From: Phenylobacterium sp.
GTDB lineage: Bacteria > Pseudomonadota > Alphaproteobacteria > Caulobacterales > Caulobacteraceae
Direction of reading: 5' to 3'
DNA length: 64,000 bases
NCBI RefSeq assembly: GCF_030697925.1
Contig: NZ_JAUYOJ010000036.1
Location: forward strand, 18,120 to 82,119
This document shows, piece by piece, positions 45,114 through 52,967 of the stretch. A model generated the notes under the pieces. The model saw only the letters and a list, made by a program, of their open reading frames with translations. It searched no databases and was not told the origin of the DNA. Positions within the stretch are counted from its first letter, which is position 1; every line of letters begins with the position of its first letter. The position numbers and the translations under genes were made by a program.

Positions 45114-45670
45114 GCCTCGAGCTCGATGTCCCAGTAGAGATAGTCGAGCCAGCTCTGGTGCAGATGGTGCGGCGGGAACTTACGGCCACGGTCCTGCAGT
45201 TCGTGGGCGGTGGGCCGCCGGGGTTTGTGGAAAGGATGCATGTGGGCTTCGTGCGGCGTGCGCCCGCCCTTGTGCAGGTTGCAGCGGGCGCAGGCGGTGA
45301 CGATGTTCTCCCAGGTCGTCCGCCCGCCGCGCGAGCGCGGCACCACATGGTCGAAGGTCAGGTCCTCGCCCACCCGGCAGTACTGGCAGGTGAAAGCGTC
45401 GCGCAGGAACAGGTTGAAGCGGGTGAAGGCCGGAGGCCGGTCCTGCGGCACATAGTGCTTCAGCGAGACGACGCTGGGCAGGCGCATGGCGAAGGACGGG
45501 GAATGGACCTCGTGGTCGTAGGTCGAGACCACGTCGACCCGGTCGAGGAACACCGCCTTGATCACCTCCTGCCAGGGCCAGAGGGACAGCGGATAGTAGC
45601 TGAGGGGCCGGAAGTCGGCGTTCAGCACGAGACAGGGCCAGCCGGACGGCGGGTGGCTAAGCACCTGCAT
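45110..45670 (-). CDS. HNH endonuclease family protein, 186 aa
   Basis: The HNH fold is clear: CQYCR (zinc Cys pair), LTFDHVVPRSRGGRTTWENIVTACARCNLHKGG with the DH catalytic pair, central N and second CxxC. The N-terminal VLNADFRPLSYYPLSLWPWQEVIKAVFLDRVDVV is the usual extension of the alphaproteobacterial housekeeping HNH protein. Probably a structure-directed nuclease; target unknown. Confidence 0.92.
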   Translation of the reverse strand: MQVLSHPPSGWPCLVLNADFRPLSYYPLSLWPWQEVIKAVFLDRVDVVSTYDHEVHSPSFAMRLPSVVSLKHYVPQDRPPAFTRFNLFLRDAFTCQYCRVGEDLTFDHVVPRSRGGRTTWENIVTACARCNLHKGGRTPHEAHMHPFHKPRRPTAHELQDRGRKFPPHHLHQSWLDYLYWDIELEA

Positions 45671-45891
45671 GGCTGGACCTCCGTCGGCGCGGACCCGCGC
45701 CTATGGCGTACGCGTAGAGACTGAAGACAGGCCCCCTTTCGCGATCTGGTCGTCCTCGAATCTCCGGACGGCGATTCTCATGACCAACGAACTATAAGGC
45801 AGTTTTCAAGACAGCTCCATGACCTGGAGCGCATCACCCCGTCTCACGGTTCGGGAGGATCAGACCGTGGACGGGGCGGGATCGCGGGACA

Positions 45892-45999
45892 CTAGACGCC
45901 GACGGCCGCGGTGGCGCCGGCAAGGCTCAGGCTGATGAGAACGAAGGCGACGGCGACGGTGGCGTCGAAAAGGCGGCCGATGTTCGAAAGAGCAGACAT
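45892..45999 (-). CDS. Tiny membrane peptide, 35 aa (paralogue of 46206-46319)
   Basis: From ATG 45999 the peptide is MSALSNIGRLFDATVAVAF followed by a hydrophobic helix ending AGATAAVGV. A GGAATGA stretch precedes the ATG. It shares length, polarity and ending (A-T-A-A-x-G) with the peptide encoded 200 bp upstream, and its promoter region shares the TAAGAT-N7-ATCTGA element. One transmembrane helix, inner membrane. Function unknown. Confidence 0.65.
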   Translation of the reverse strand: MSALSNIGRLFDATVAVAFVLISLSLAGATAAVGV

Positions 46000-46062
46000 G
46001 GTTTCATTCCTTTTTGGGTTTGGGCCCCGGCGGCGCCGGCTCCCCGTCCATCTGGACAACGC

Positions 46063-46081
46063 TAAGATACCCCGCATCTGA
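46063..46081. promoter_or_regulatory. Candidate TetR operator, copy 1
   Basis: TAAGAT-N7-ATCTGA, an imperfect inverted repeat, lies in the promoter region of the 35-aa peptide gene. The surroundings (GGACAACGCTAAGATA ... ATCTGAACAATG) match copy 2 at 46380-46398. Confidence 0.45.
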
Positions 46082-46156
46082 ACAATGTACAGATACATTT
46101 TACAACGTAAGCTATTAGAAAACGTATAGGCCGAGATAGGCAGGCTGGGACAAATG

Positions 46157-46178
46157 AAAAGGGGGCCCGGAGGCCCCC
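46157..46178 (-). terminator. Intrinsic terminator after the 37-aa peptide gene
   Basis: On the minus strand GGGGGCC-TCCG-GGCCCCC forms a perfect 7-bp stem followed by TTTTCATTTG. It lies 28 bp after the stop of the 46206-46319 gene and separates it from the second peptide gene. Confidence 0.8.
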
Positions 46179-46205
46179 TTCCCGTCGCGGGGTTGGGTTT
46201 GGAGC

Positions 46206-46319
46206 TTAGGCGCCGAGGGCCGCGGTGGCGGCGGCGACACCCAGGCCGAGAACCAGGAGGAACGCGGGGGCGATCCGGTCGAAGAACCGTTCGAAATGGG
46301 TAAGACCAGCGAGAGACAT
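46206..46319 (-). CDS. Tiny membrane peptide, 37 aa
   Basis: From ATG 46319 the peptide reads MSLAGLTHFERFFDRIAP and then a hydrophobic helix ending AAATAALGA. It has an amphipathic start with paired Phe and basic residues and one membrane segment. A TTGACG / TATCTT promoter (16-bp spacer, minus strand, around 46381-46409) lies upstream and a strong terminator downstream, so it is a separately transcribed gene and not a chance frame. Confidence 0.7.
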   Translation of the reverse strand: MSLAGLTHFERFFDRIAPAFLLVLGLGVAAATAALGA

Positions 46320-46379
46320 GACACACACCTTTCAGTTTGAACCCCGGGGGAGCGGGGGCGTTTCTTATTTGAACAATGC

Positions 46380-46398
46380 TAAGATAGCAGCGATCTGA
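46380..46398. promoter_or_regulatory. Candidate TetR operator, copy 2, overlapping a promoter
   Basis: TAAGAT-N7-ATCTGA again, here covering the -10 box (TATCTT) and spacer of the 37-aa peptide promoter and lying 54 bp from the divergent TetR start. A TetR dimer bound here would block both directions. Confidence 0.5.
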
Positions 46399-46451
46399 AC
46401 GGCGTCAAGATGATCTTTACGCCGTCCAGATTCAGATTTAGAGTGCCCGCG

Positions 46452-47081
46452 ATGAGAGAAACTGCTGCCGCCGAAAACCGCCCCTATCACCACGGCGATC
46501 TGCGCCGCGCGCTGATCGACGCGGCCCGTCGCCTGCTGGAGTCCGAAGGGCCCACGGCGCTGTCGCTCCGCGCGGTCGCCCGGGAGGCCGGGGTCAGTCC
46601 CGCCGCGCCCTATCACCACTTCAAGGACAAGGGCGAACTGCTGGACGCCGTGGCCCACGAAGGCTGGGACATGCTGAACGCCCAGATGGCCAAGGCCAAG
46701 GCGGAGGCGACCACCATCCAGGACAAGCTCACCGGCCTGGGCGTGTCCTATGTCCGTTTCGCCCAGGCCAACCCAGCGCTCTACCGCGTGATGTACGATT
46801 CCTCCCGCGACAAGGAAGCGCTCCCCGACCACGCCCACATGCAAGACGACAGCGCCTACTGTCAGGTGCGAGACACCTTCATCGAGGCCGGCGCCGACGT
46901 GAACAACGAGATCGACCTGGAATTGGCCACCAACGCCGCCTGGTGCGCCGCCCACGGCATGGCCGAGATGATCAGCTTCAAGATGTTCGATCATCTGAAG
47001 GTCGCCCTGGGCGGGGAAGAGGCCTTCATCCGCGCCACCTTCCAGCACCTGGGCATTTTCGCCGCCGCCCGACCCCGCTAA
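46452..47081 (+). CDS. TetR-family transcriptional regulator, 209 aa
   Basis: The N-terminal helix-turn-helix is LRRALIDAARRLLESEGPTALSLRAVAREAGVSPAAPYHHFKDKGELLDAV, split over residues 16-66, typical TetR with the PYHHFxxK turn. The C-terminal ligand domain is of the WHG/TetR_C type. ATG 46452 is chosen over an upstream ATG at 46410, which would place the start within the promoter repeat. Likely targets are its own gene and the two peptide genes. Confidence 0.9.
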   Translation: MRETAAAENRPYHHGDLRRALIDAARRLLESEGPTALSLRAVAREAGVSPAAPYHHFKDKGELLDAVAHEGWDMLNAQMAKAKAEATTIQDKLTGLGVSYVRFAQANPALYRVMYDSSRDKEALPDHAHMQDDSAYCQVRDTFIEAGADVNNEIDLELATNAAWCAAHGMAEMISFKMFDHLKVALGGEEAFIRATFQHLGIFAAARPR

Positions 47082-47090
47082 GTCTCACGG

Positions 47091-47930
47091 GTGTTCATCA
47101 CCCGCTTCGCCCCCTCCCCCACCGGCCTGCTGCATCGCGGCCACGCCTTTTCTGCGCTGAGCGCCCATGCGGCGGCGCGCCGGGCGGACGGTCGCTTCAT
47201 CCTGCGCATTGAAGACATCGACGCCACCCGCTGCCGACCGGAGTTCGAGGCCGCGATCCATGAGGACCTCGCCTGGCTGGGCCTCGACTGGGAAAGGCCC
47301 GTCCGTCGCCAGTCCGAGCATCTGGCGGACTATCAGGCCGCCCTGGAGCGCCTGACCGCACGCGGCCTGACCTATCGCTGTTTCCGCACTCGCAAGGAGA
47401 TCGCCGAGGATATCGCCCGCGCGCCGCATGGGGCGATGGAGACCTGGCGTGGCGCGCCCCTGCCCCCAGGCGAAGAGGCCTCGCGCCTGGCGGCCGGGGA
47501 GGGCTTCGCCTGGCGGCTGTCGCTCGACGCCGCCGAACAGGCCCTGGGCGGGGATATTTGCTTCGTGGAGGAGGGCGAGGGCCCGCAAGGCGAGCATGGG
47601 ATCATCCCCGTCGATCCGGCCCTGGGCGGCGACGTGGTCCTGGCGCGCAAGGATGTGGGCGTTGCCTATCACCTGGCCGTGGTGGTCGACGACGCCCTGC
47701 AGGGGATCAGCCACGTGATCCGGGGTTGCGACCTCTACCAGGCGACCCACGTACAGCGGCGGCTGCAGGCCTTGCTGGACCTGCCCGCCCCGGTCTATCG
47801 GCATCATCGCCTGCTGCTGGGCGCGGACGGCAAGCGCTATGCCAAGCGCGACCGGGCGCAGGCCCTGGCGGAGCTGCGGGCCGGCGGCATGACGCCCCAG
47901 GCGTTGCGACGGGAGCTGGGTTTTGACTGA
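47091..47930 (+). CDS. gluQ: Glutamyl-Q tRNA(Asp) synthetase, 279 aa
   Basis: A truncated glutamyl-tRNA synthetase lacking the anticodon-binding domain: FAPSPTGLLHRGHAFSAL (HIGH-type HRGH), RIEDIDATRC, and the KMSKS equivalent KRYAKRD. GluQRS charges Glu onto the queuosine at position 34 of tRNA-Asp. The zinc site is incomplete: TYRCFRTRKEI has one Cys where the E. coli protein has CxC. The start is GTG 47091. It overlaps the transporter gene downstream. Confidence 0.92.
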   Translation: MFITRFAPSPTGLLHRGHAFSALSAHAAARRADGRFILRIEDIDATRCRPEFEAAIHEDLAWLGLDWERPVRRQSEHLADYQAALERLTARGLTYRCFRTRKEIAEDIARAPHGAMETWRGAPLPPGEEASRLAAGEGFAWRLSLDAAEQALGGDICFVEEGEGPQGEHGIIPVDPALGGDVVLARKDVGVAYHLAVVVDDALQGISHVIRGCDLYQATHVQRRLQALLDLPAPVYRHHRLLLGADGKRYAKRDRAQALAELRAGGMTPQALRRELGFD

Positions 47931-48816
47931 GGCCGCCGCGACGTCCGACCGGGGACATCTGAAGGCCCTGGCCGTGCTGGTGTTCGGCGCCGCGGTGATC
48001 GGCCTCGCACCGATCCTGGTGCGGCTGGCCGACGCCGGGCCCGCGGCGGTGGGCTTCTGGCGCGTGATCCTCGCCCTGCCTTTGCTCGCCATGATGGCCC
48101 AGAAGACCGATGGCGGGGTCGGCGCCGCGCCGCGCCTGGCCCTACTGGCCGGGGCGGCCTTCGCGCTGGACCTCAGCTTCTGGCACTACGGGATCGCCTT
48201 CACATCGGTGGCCAACGCCACGGTCCTCACCAACCTCACGCCCGTGGTGGTGACCGCGGTGGCCTGGCTGGTGTTCAAGCAGCGCCCCAGGAACCTGTTC
48301 GTCGCGGCGGTGGCCCTGGCGGTCGGCGGCGCCTGGCTGATGGCGGCGGGCCGCGGCGCTCACGCGCCGGGCAGCAACCCGCCGCTCGGCGACGCCTTCT
48401 CCCTGCTGACCGCGGTCTGGTACGCCCTCTATTTCCTGGCGGTCAGCACCGCGCGCCGCACGGTGGGGGCCACGCGGATCATGTTCTGGTCGGGAATGGC
48501 CAGCGCGCCGCTGCTGCTGCTGGCCGCCGTCCTGCTGGGCGAGGACCTGCTGCCGAGGAGCGCCGGGGGCTGGGCCGCCTGTCTGGGCCTGGGCCTCATG
48601 CACGTGGCCGGCCAGGGCTCCATCGCCTGGGCCCTGGGACGCCTGCCGGCCGCCACCGCCTCGGTGGTGGTGCTGGTCCAGCCCGTGGTGGCCGCCATCC
48701 TCGGCTGGATGCTGTTCGCCGAGGCCCTTGGGACGGTCCAGGCGCTCGGCGCCGGCGTCGCCCTGGCCGGCGTGGTCCTGGCCCAGATGGCCTCGCGGCC
48801 GAGGGCGGCGGTCTAG
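47923..48816 (+). CDS. DMT-superfamily (EamA) transporter, 297 aa
   Basis: Ten membrane segments in two EamA repeats, with ARLALLAGAAFALDLSFWHYGIAFTSVANATVLTNLTPVVV split across residues ~67-107 and a second-half GRLPAATASVVVLVQPVVAAILGW. The start is TTG 47923 inside the end of gluQ. A small-metabolite exporter; substrate not readable. Its stop shares CTAG with the next, convergent gene. Confidence 0.88.
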   Translation: MTEAAATSDRGHLKALAVLVFGAAVIGLAPILVRLADAGPAAVGFWRVILALPLLAMMAQKTDGGVGAAPRLALLAGAAFALDLSFWHYGIAFTSVANATVLTNLTPVVVTAVAWLVFKQRPRNLFVAAVALAVGGAWLMAAGRGAHAPGSNPPLGDAFSLLTAVWYALYFLAVSTARRTVGATRIMFWSGMASAPLLLLAAVLLGEDLLPRSAGGWAACLGLGLMHVAGQGSIAWALGRLPAATASVVVLVQPVVAAILGWMLFAEALGTVQALGAGVALAGVVLAQMASRPRAAV

Positions 48817-49133
48817 TGCGACGCGTGGTGCTCGGCGTTGCGCTTGCGGGTCGCCGCGGCCTTCTTCGCCGAGGCTGAGCGTTCGGCGGCCGAGCGGCTG
48901 GCCGAGGCCTTGCCGCCCTTCTCGCCGCCCGTATGCGCCGCCGGATGGCCGGTCTTCTTGCCGCGCCCGGAGCCGCCGGGATTCTTGCCGCCGCCGTCGT
49001 CCTTGTTGACCGTGGCCCAGGCCCGGCGCTCGGCTTCCTTCTCCGAGACGCCCCTGGCCTCGTAGCCTTCGGCGATGTGGTCGGCCTTGCGTTCCTGCTT
49101 GTCGGTGTATGCGCTCTTGTCGCCGCGGGGCAT
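48813..49133 (-). CDS. Small basic 'plasmid stabilisation'-type protein, 106 aa
   Basis: From ATG 49133 the protein begins MPRGDKSAYTDKQERKADH and carries ERRAWATVNKDDGGGKNPGG, then a very Lys/Arg/Ala/Gly-rich, histone-like tail. This pattern is widely annotated as plasmid stabilisation protein in alphaproteobacteria and pseudomonads though it is chromosomal and its role is unproven. DNA or RNA binding is likely from charge. GGAGGAG precedes the ATG region. Confidence 0.75.
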   Translation of the reverse strand: MPRGDKSAYTDKQERKADHIAEGYEARGVSEKEAERRAWATVNKDDGGGKNPGGSGRGKKTGHPAAHTGGEKGGKASASRSAAERSASAKKAAATRKRNAEHHASH

Positions 49134-49177
49134 GGCGGGTCTCCTCCTGTGGTCACCGACCAACCTGGGACTGAGCC

Positions 49178-50596
49178 TCAGGTTCCCAGGGCATAGGCCT
49201 GGCGCGCGGCCTCGATAGCAGCCAGCTTGGCCTGGAAAGGGGCCCAGTCGTCGCGCTCGTCGATGGCCGCCCAGATCGCCTCGATCTCGTCATAGAGCAG
49301 CTCTTCCGGCTCAGGCCTGGCGAAATAGGCCGCGTCCAGCCGCTCGGGCCAATCCGGCTCGTAGGCCTTCAGCAGATCGCGGAAATCCGTGAAGCCCTCC
49401 CCGACATAGATGTCGCCCCGCAGGCCCGCCAAGGCCCGGGCCTCACCGCCGCCGAACCAGTCGAAGAAGAACGGTTCCCAGCGCAGGCGCTCGCCCCCTA
49501 CCGAGATGGCGCGGAAGGCGGAATTCACCAAGGCCACGTCGTCGTCCGGCGAGCGGCTCTTGAGCGCTAGCCGCGCCAGCATCGCCTGGGCCAGGGCGGC
49601 GCGATAGGCGGGGCCAAACCCGTTCAGCGCCTCGACCAGGAGCTCCTGGGCGCTCACCAGCGACAGGCAACCGGCCAACTGCTGCAGGTTCCAGAACACC
49701 GCCTCCGGCTGGCGGCCGAAGGCGTAGAGCCCGGCGGAATCGAAATAGGCGGCGGTGAAATTCGGATCGTTCTTCGGCAGGAACCGGTAGGGCCCGTAGT
49801 CGAAGCTCTCCCCGGTGATGTTCATATTGTCGGTGTTCAGCACCCCGTGAACGAAGCCCGCCGCCATCCAGCTGGCGGTCAGGGCCGCCGCGCGGCCGAC
49901 CACCGCGCCTAGCAGGGCCGAGGCGTGGTCCGGGGCGTTCCCCAGTTCCGAATAGTAGAGCGCGATCACATGGTCGACGAGGGCGCTGATGCGCTCGGGC
50001 TTCTGGTGGAAGGCGTGGCGCTGGAAGCTGCCGAAACGGACATGGCTATGCGACAGCCGCACCAGGACCGAGGAGCGGGTCGGGCTGGGCTCGTCGCCGC
50101 GCGCCAGCGGCTCGCCGGTCTCGATCAGCGAGAAGGACTTCGAGGTCGGGACGCCCAGGGCCTCCAACATGGCGGTGGCCAGCACCTCGCGGACTCCGCC
50201 CTTCAGGGTCAGGCGCCCGTCGCCCTGCCGCGACCAGGGGGTCTGGCCGGAGCCCTTGGTCCCCAGCTCCAGCAGGCGGCCCGTCCCCACCTCGCGCATC
50301 TGGGCGAACGAGAAGCCGCGACCGTCCCCGAGGTCGGGGTTGTAAACCCTGAACTGGTGGCCGTGATAGCGCATCGCCAGCGGGGTCTCGAGGTTACCCG
50401 GCAAGGGCTGGAAACGTCCGAAATGGGCGATCCACTCGTCGTCGGTCAGGGTATCCAGGCCGATAGTGGCCGCCGCCCGGTTGTTGCGGAACCGCAGCAG
50501 GGCCATGGGAAAGTCCGCCGCCGCCACCGGGTCGGCGAAGTCGCGGCCCAGGTCCTGCAGATGGGGCTCGGGGCGGTAGGCCGGGGAAACGGGCAT
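49178..50596 (-). CDS. selO: Protein adenylyltransferase SelO (YdiU), 472 aa
   Basis: A pseudokinase-fold AMPylator. Conserved features are YHGHQFRVYNPDLGDGRG, the nucleotide-binding ELGTKGSGQTPWSR, the catalytic-loop GFVHGVLNTDNMNITGESFDYGP with metal-binding Asn and Asp, and LRWEPFFFDWFGGG. Length is normal. Known members AMPylate Ser/Thr/Tyr on metabolic enzymes during oxidative stress. The ATG 50596 has GGAG at good spacing; a GTG two codons upstream is less likely. Divergent from nhaA. Confidence 0.94.
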   Translation of the reverse strand: MPVSPAYRPEPHLQDLGRDFADPVAAADFPMALLRFRNNRAAATIGLDTLTDDEWIAHFGRFQPLPGNLETPLAMRYHGHQFRVYNPDLGDGRGFSFAQMREVGTGRLLELGTKGSGQTPWSRQGDGRLTLKGGVREVLATAMLEALGVPTSKSFSLIETGEPLARGDEPSPTRSSVLVRLSHSHVRFGSFQRHAFHQKPERISALVDHVIALYYSELGNAPDHASALLGAVVGRAAALTASWMAAGFVHGVLNTDNMNITGESFDYGPYRFLPKNDPNFTAAYFDSAGLYAFGRQPEAVFWNLQQLAGCLSLVSAQELLVEALNGFGPAYRAALAQAMLARLALKSRSPDDDVALVNSAFRAISVGGERLRWEPFFFDWFGGGEARALAGLRGDIYVGEGFTDFRDLLKAYEPDWPERLDAAYFARPEPEELLYDEIEAIWAAIDERDDWAPFQAKLAAIEAARQAYALGT

Positions 50597-50720
50597 GGTC
50601 ACTCCGAAGCGTGTGAGGCGGCGTCGCGAGCCAGACGCCTCTTCTGGCTGATATCGCCCGCGATCCCAAGCGGAACCGAAATCGGGTTTCGCCCCTAGGC
50701 GCCTGTGTTAGGCAGGGGCC

Positions 50721-51905
50721 ATGTCCACCCGATCCACGCTCGAATTCCTCAAGACCGAAACAGGTTCTGGCCTGCTGCTGGTGGCGGCGGCGGCGAGCGC
50801 GCTGGTCTTGGCCAACAGTCCGCTTTCAGAACACTACTTCGCGCTGATCGATCACAAGATCACCGTCCAGTTCGGCGCATTCGCCGAGACCATGCCCACC
50901 TATGGGTGGATCAAGAACGGCTTGATGGCGATCTTCTTCTTCGTCGTCGGACTGGAGATCAAGAACGAGATCCTGCGCGGAGAACTCTCCAATCCCAGGC
51001 GGCTGGCCCTGCCGGTCATGGCCGCGATCGGCGGCGTCGCGGCGCCGGCGCTTGTCTATCTCGCGCTGAACGCGGGCTCTGATGGCGCCCCTGCGGGCTG
51101 GCCGACCCCCGTCGCGACGGATATCGCCTTCGCCCTGGCGGCCCTGGCGGTCGCCGCACCCAAGCTGCCCCCGTCGCTTCGCGTCTTCTTGCTCACCTTG
51201 GCGATTGTCGACGATCTGATCGCCGTATCGCTGATCGGCGTGCTGTTCACCCACGACCTTGACCTTCGGATGGTCGCTGGAGCCCTGAGCGCGCTCGTGG
51301 TGCTGGCGGCCATGTCGCGATGGGACAGGGCGCCGCGCCTCTTCTACGCGGCGGGCCTGATCCTTCTGTGGGCCTTCACCCTGAAGTCGGGCGTCAACAC
51401 TTCGCTCGCTGCGGTGGCCGGGGCCTTCACCGTGCCGATCGACCCGCGGCGGCCGGGCGAGCCCGGGATGCTGGAGCACTTCATGGAGAGCATTCACCCC
51501 TATGTCGCCTTCCTGATCCTGCCGTTGTTCGCCTTCACCGCGGCCGGGTTCTCGTTCAGCGGCCTGTCGCCCAGCGCCCTGCTGGGGCCCGTCCCGCTGG
51601 GCATCGCGCTCGGCCTCTTCGTCGGCAAGCAGATCGGGGTGTTCGGAGTGGGCGCCCTGGCCATCGGCCTGAAGATCGCCCGGCGGCCCACCGGGACGAA
51701 GTGGCTGGAGCTCTACGGGGTCTCGCTGCTGTGCGGGGTGGGGTTCACGATGAGCCTGTTCATCGGCGGCCTGGCCTTCGACCCCGGCGACATGGCCGCC
51801 CAGACCGACGTGCGGATCGGGGTGGTGGCCGGATCGCTGCTGTCGACCGTGATGGGCATGGCGGTGCTGGGCTTGGCCCAACGACTGCGCAACGCCGAGG
51901 GCTAG
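50721..51905 (+). CDS. nhaA: Na+/H+ antiporter NhaA, 394 aa
   Basis: Twelve membrane segments with the ion-site aspartates Asp164-Asp165 (LAIVDDLIAVS) and Asp134 (PVATDIAFALA), and the GWIKNGLMAIFFFVVGLEIKNE start. It expels Na+ or Li+ for protons and holds pH at alkaline conditions. Length matches the family. No regulator gene (nhaR) is adjacent. Confidence 0.95.
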   Translation: MSTRSTLEFLKTETGSGLLLVAAAASALVLANSPLSEHYFALIDHKITVQFGAFAETMPTYGWIKNGLMAIFFFVVGLEIKNEILRGELSNPRRLALPVMAAIGGVAAPALVYLALNAGSDGAPAGWPTPVATDIAFALAALAVAAPKLPPSLRVFLLTLAIVDDLIAVSLIGVLFTHDLDLRMVAGALSALVVLAAMSRWDRAPRLFYAAGLILLWAFTLKSGVNTSLAAVAGAFTVPIDPRRPGEPGMLEHFMESIHPYVAFLILPLFAFTAAGFSFSGLSPSALLGPVPLGIALGLFVGKQIGVFGVGALAIGLKIARRPTGTKWLELYGVSLLCGVGFTMSLFIGGLAFDPGDMAAQTDVRIGVVAGSLLSTVMGMAVLGLAQRLRNAEG

Positions 51906-51977
51906 AGCGCAGCCCGGTTCAGGACAGGTTCAGGCTGGTCGCGCGATCCTCCGGGCGAACGCAACCGGAGTCGCCCC

Positions 51978-52292
51978 ATGAGACGCCTGATTGTCGCCGT
52001 CGGCCTCGCCGTTTCGCTAGCGGCCGCCGCCGCCCACGCCCAGCCCGTGGAGAAATTCGACCGCAAGTCCCATGGCGAGTGGGTCTATGAGTACAAGGAC
52101 GGGCGCAGCGAGGTAAAGCGCGAGCGAAAGCCCGGCGAATACAAGGAAGAGATCAAGCACCGCGACGGGGTCTCGAAATTCGAGCGCAAGTCCGACGGGA
52201 GCTGGAAGGAAGAAATCAAGGACGGTCGCTGCGAGATCAAGCGCGAGCGCACCAGCAGCGGCGAATACAAAGAAGAGCGCAAGTGCGGATGA
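51978..52292 (+). CDS. Exported repeat protein, 104 aa
   Basis: A signal peptide (ending AAAHAQP) is followed by two tandem ~36-residue repeats: VEKFDRKSHGEWVYEYKDG RSEVKRERKPGEYKEEIK and VSKFERKSDGSWKEEIKDG RCEIKRERTSSGEYKEERK. The mature protein is extremely charged, alternating Lys/Arg and Glu, with likely beta-hairpins. Periplasmic; function unknown. CCGGAG lies near the ATG. Confidence 0.75.
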   Translation: MRRLIVAVGLAVSLAAAAAHAQPVEKFDRKSHGEWVYEYKDGRSEVKRERKPGEYKEEIKHRDGVSKFERKSDGSWKEEIKDGRCEIKRERTSSGEYKEERKCG

Positions 52293-52308
52293 CCCCCGCC
52301 GGCGGGGT

Positions 52309-52965
52309 CTAAAGCAGGTCGCGGGCCCAGCGCTCGTCGCCGCGGCGCGCGGCGACCACGGGCATGTGAGCGAACCGGCCGACCGCCTCGACGGTCTGGT
52401 CGAAGTCCGGCGCGTCGGGATCGGCGCTTTGGCTGATCACCACCGCGTGGATGGGGATGCCGAAACCCTGGAGGGCGGCGAGGGCGGTCAGGGTGTGGCT
52501 GATCGCGCCGAGATATGAGCCGCCAACCAGCACCGCCGGCAGCCCGACGTCGGCGTGCAGGTGGGCGCAGAGCCCATCCTCGGCGATGGGCGACATGATC
52601 CCGCCAGCGCCCTCGACGATCTTCAGGTCGGCCTGGGTGTCGGCCAGGAACGGGCGACAGGCGTCCAGCACCTGCGCATAGGCCAGGGACCGCCCCTCAG
52701 CGCGGGCGGCCATGGGCGGTGACAGTGGGGCGCGGAAGCGCAGGGGCGATACGGCGTCCAACAGGGCCTCGTTTGGCGCCAGGCCCAAGGCCCGCAGCAG
52801 GCAGCCCGGATCGCTGTCGGCCCAGTCCTCGGGGTCGAAGCCGCTGACCACCGGCTTCAGAACCCCCACGCGCCTACCCCGGGCCACGGCGGCGCGGATC
52901 AGGGCGCAAGCCACATAGGTCTTGCCCACATCGGTGTGGGCTCCGGCGATGGAGAGGCCGCGCAC
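52309..52965 (-). CDS. bioD: Dethiobiotin synthetase BioD, 218 aa
   Basis: Closes the ureido ring of dethiobiotin from DAPA, CO2 and ATP. The P-loop is GAHTDVGKT (8-16), KPVVSGF holds the substrate Lys, and KIVEGAGGIMSPI is the conserved third motif. The start is GTG 52965, two bases after the bioF stop, so the two are co-translated. Confidence 0.93.
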   Translation of the reverse strand: MRGLSIAGAHTDVGKTYVACALIRAAVARGRRVGVLKPVVSGFDPEDWADSDPGCLLRALGLAPNEALLDAVSPLRFRAPLSPPMAARAEGRSLAYAQVLDACRPFLADTQADLKIVEGAGGIMSPIAEDGLCAHLHADVGLPAVLVGGSYLGAISHTLTALAALQGFGIPIHAVVISQSADPDAPDFDQTVEAVGRFAHMPVVAARRGDERWARDLL

Positions 52966-52967
52966 GA

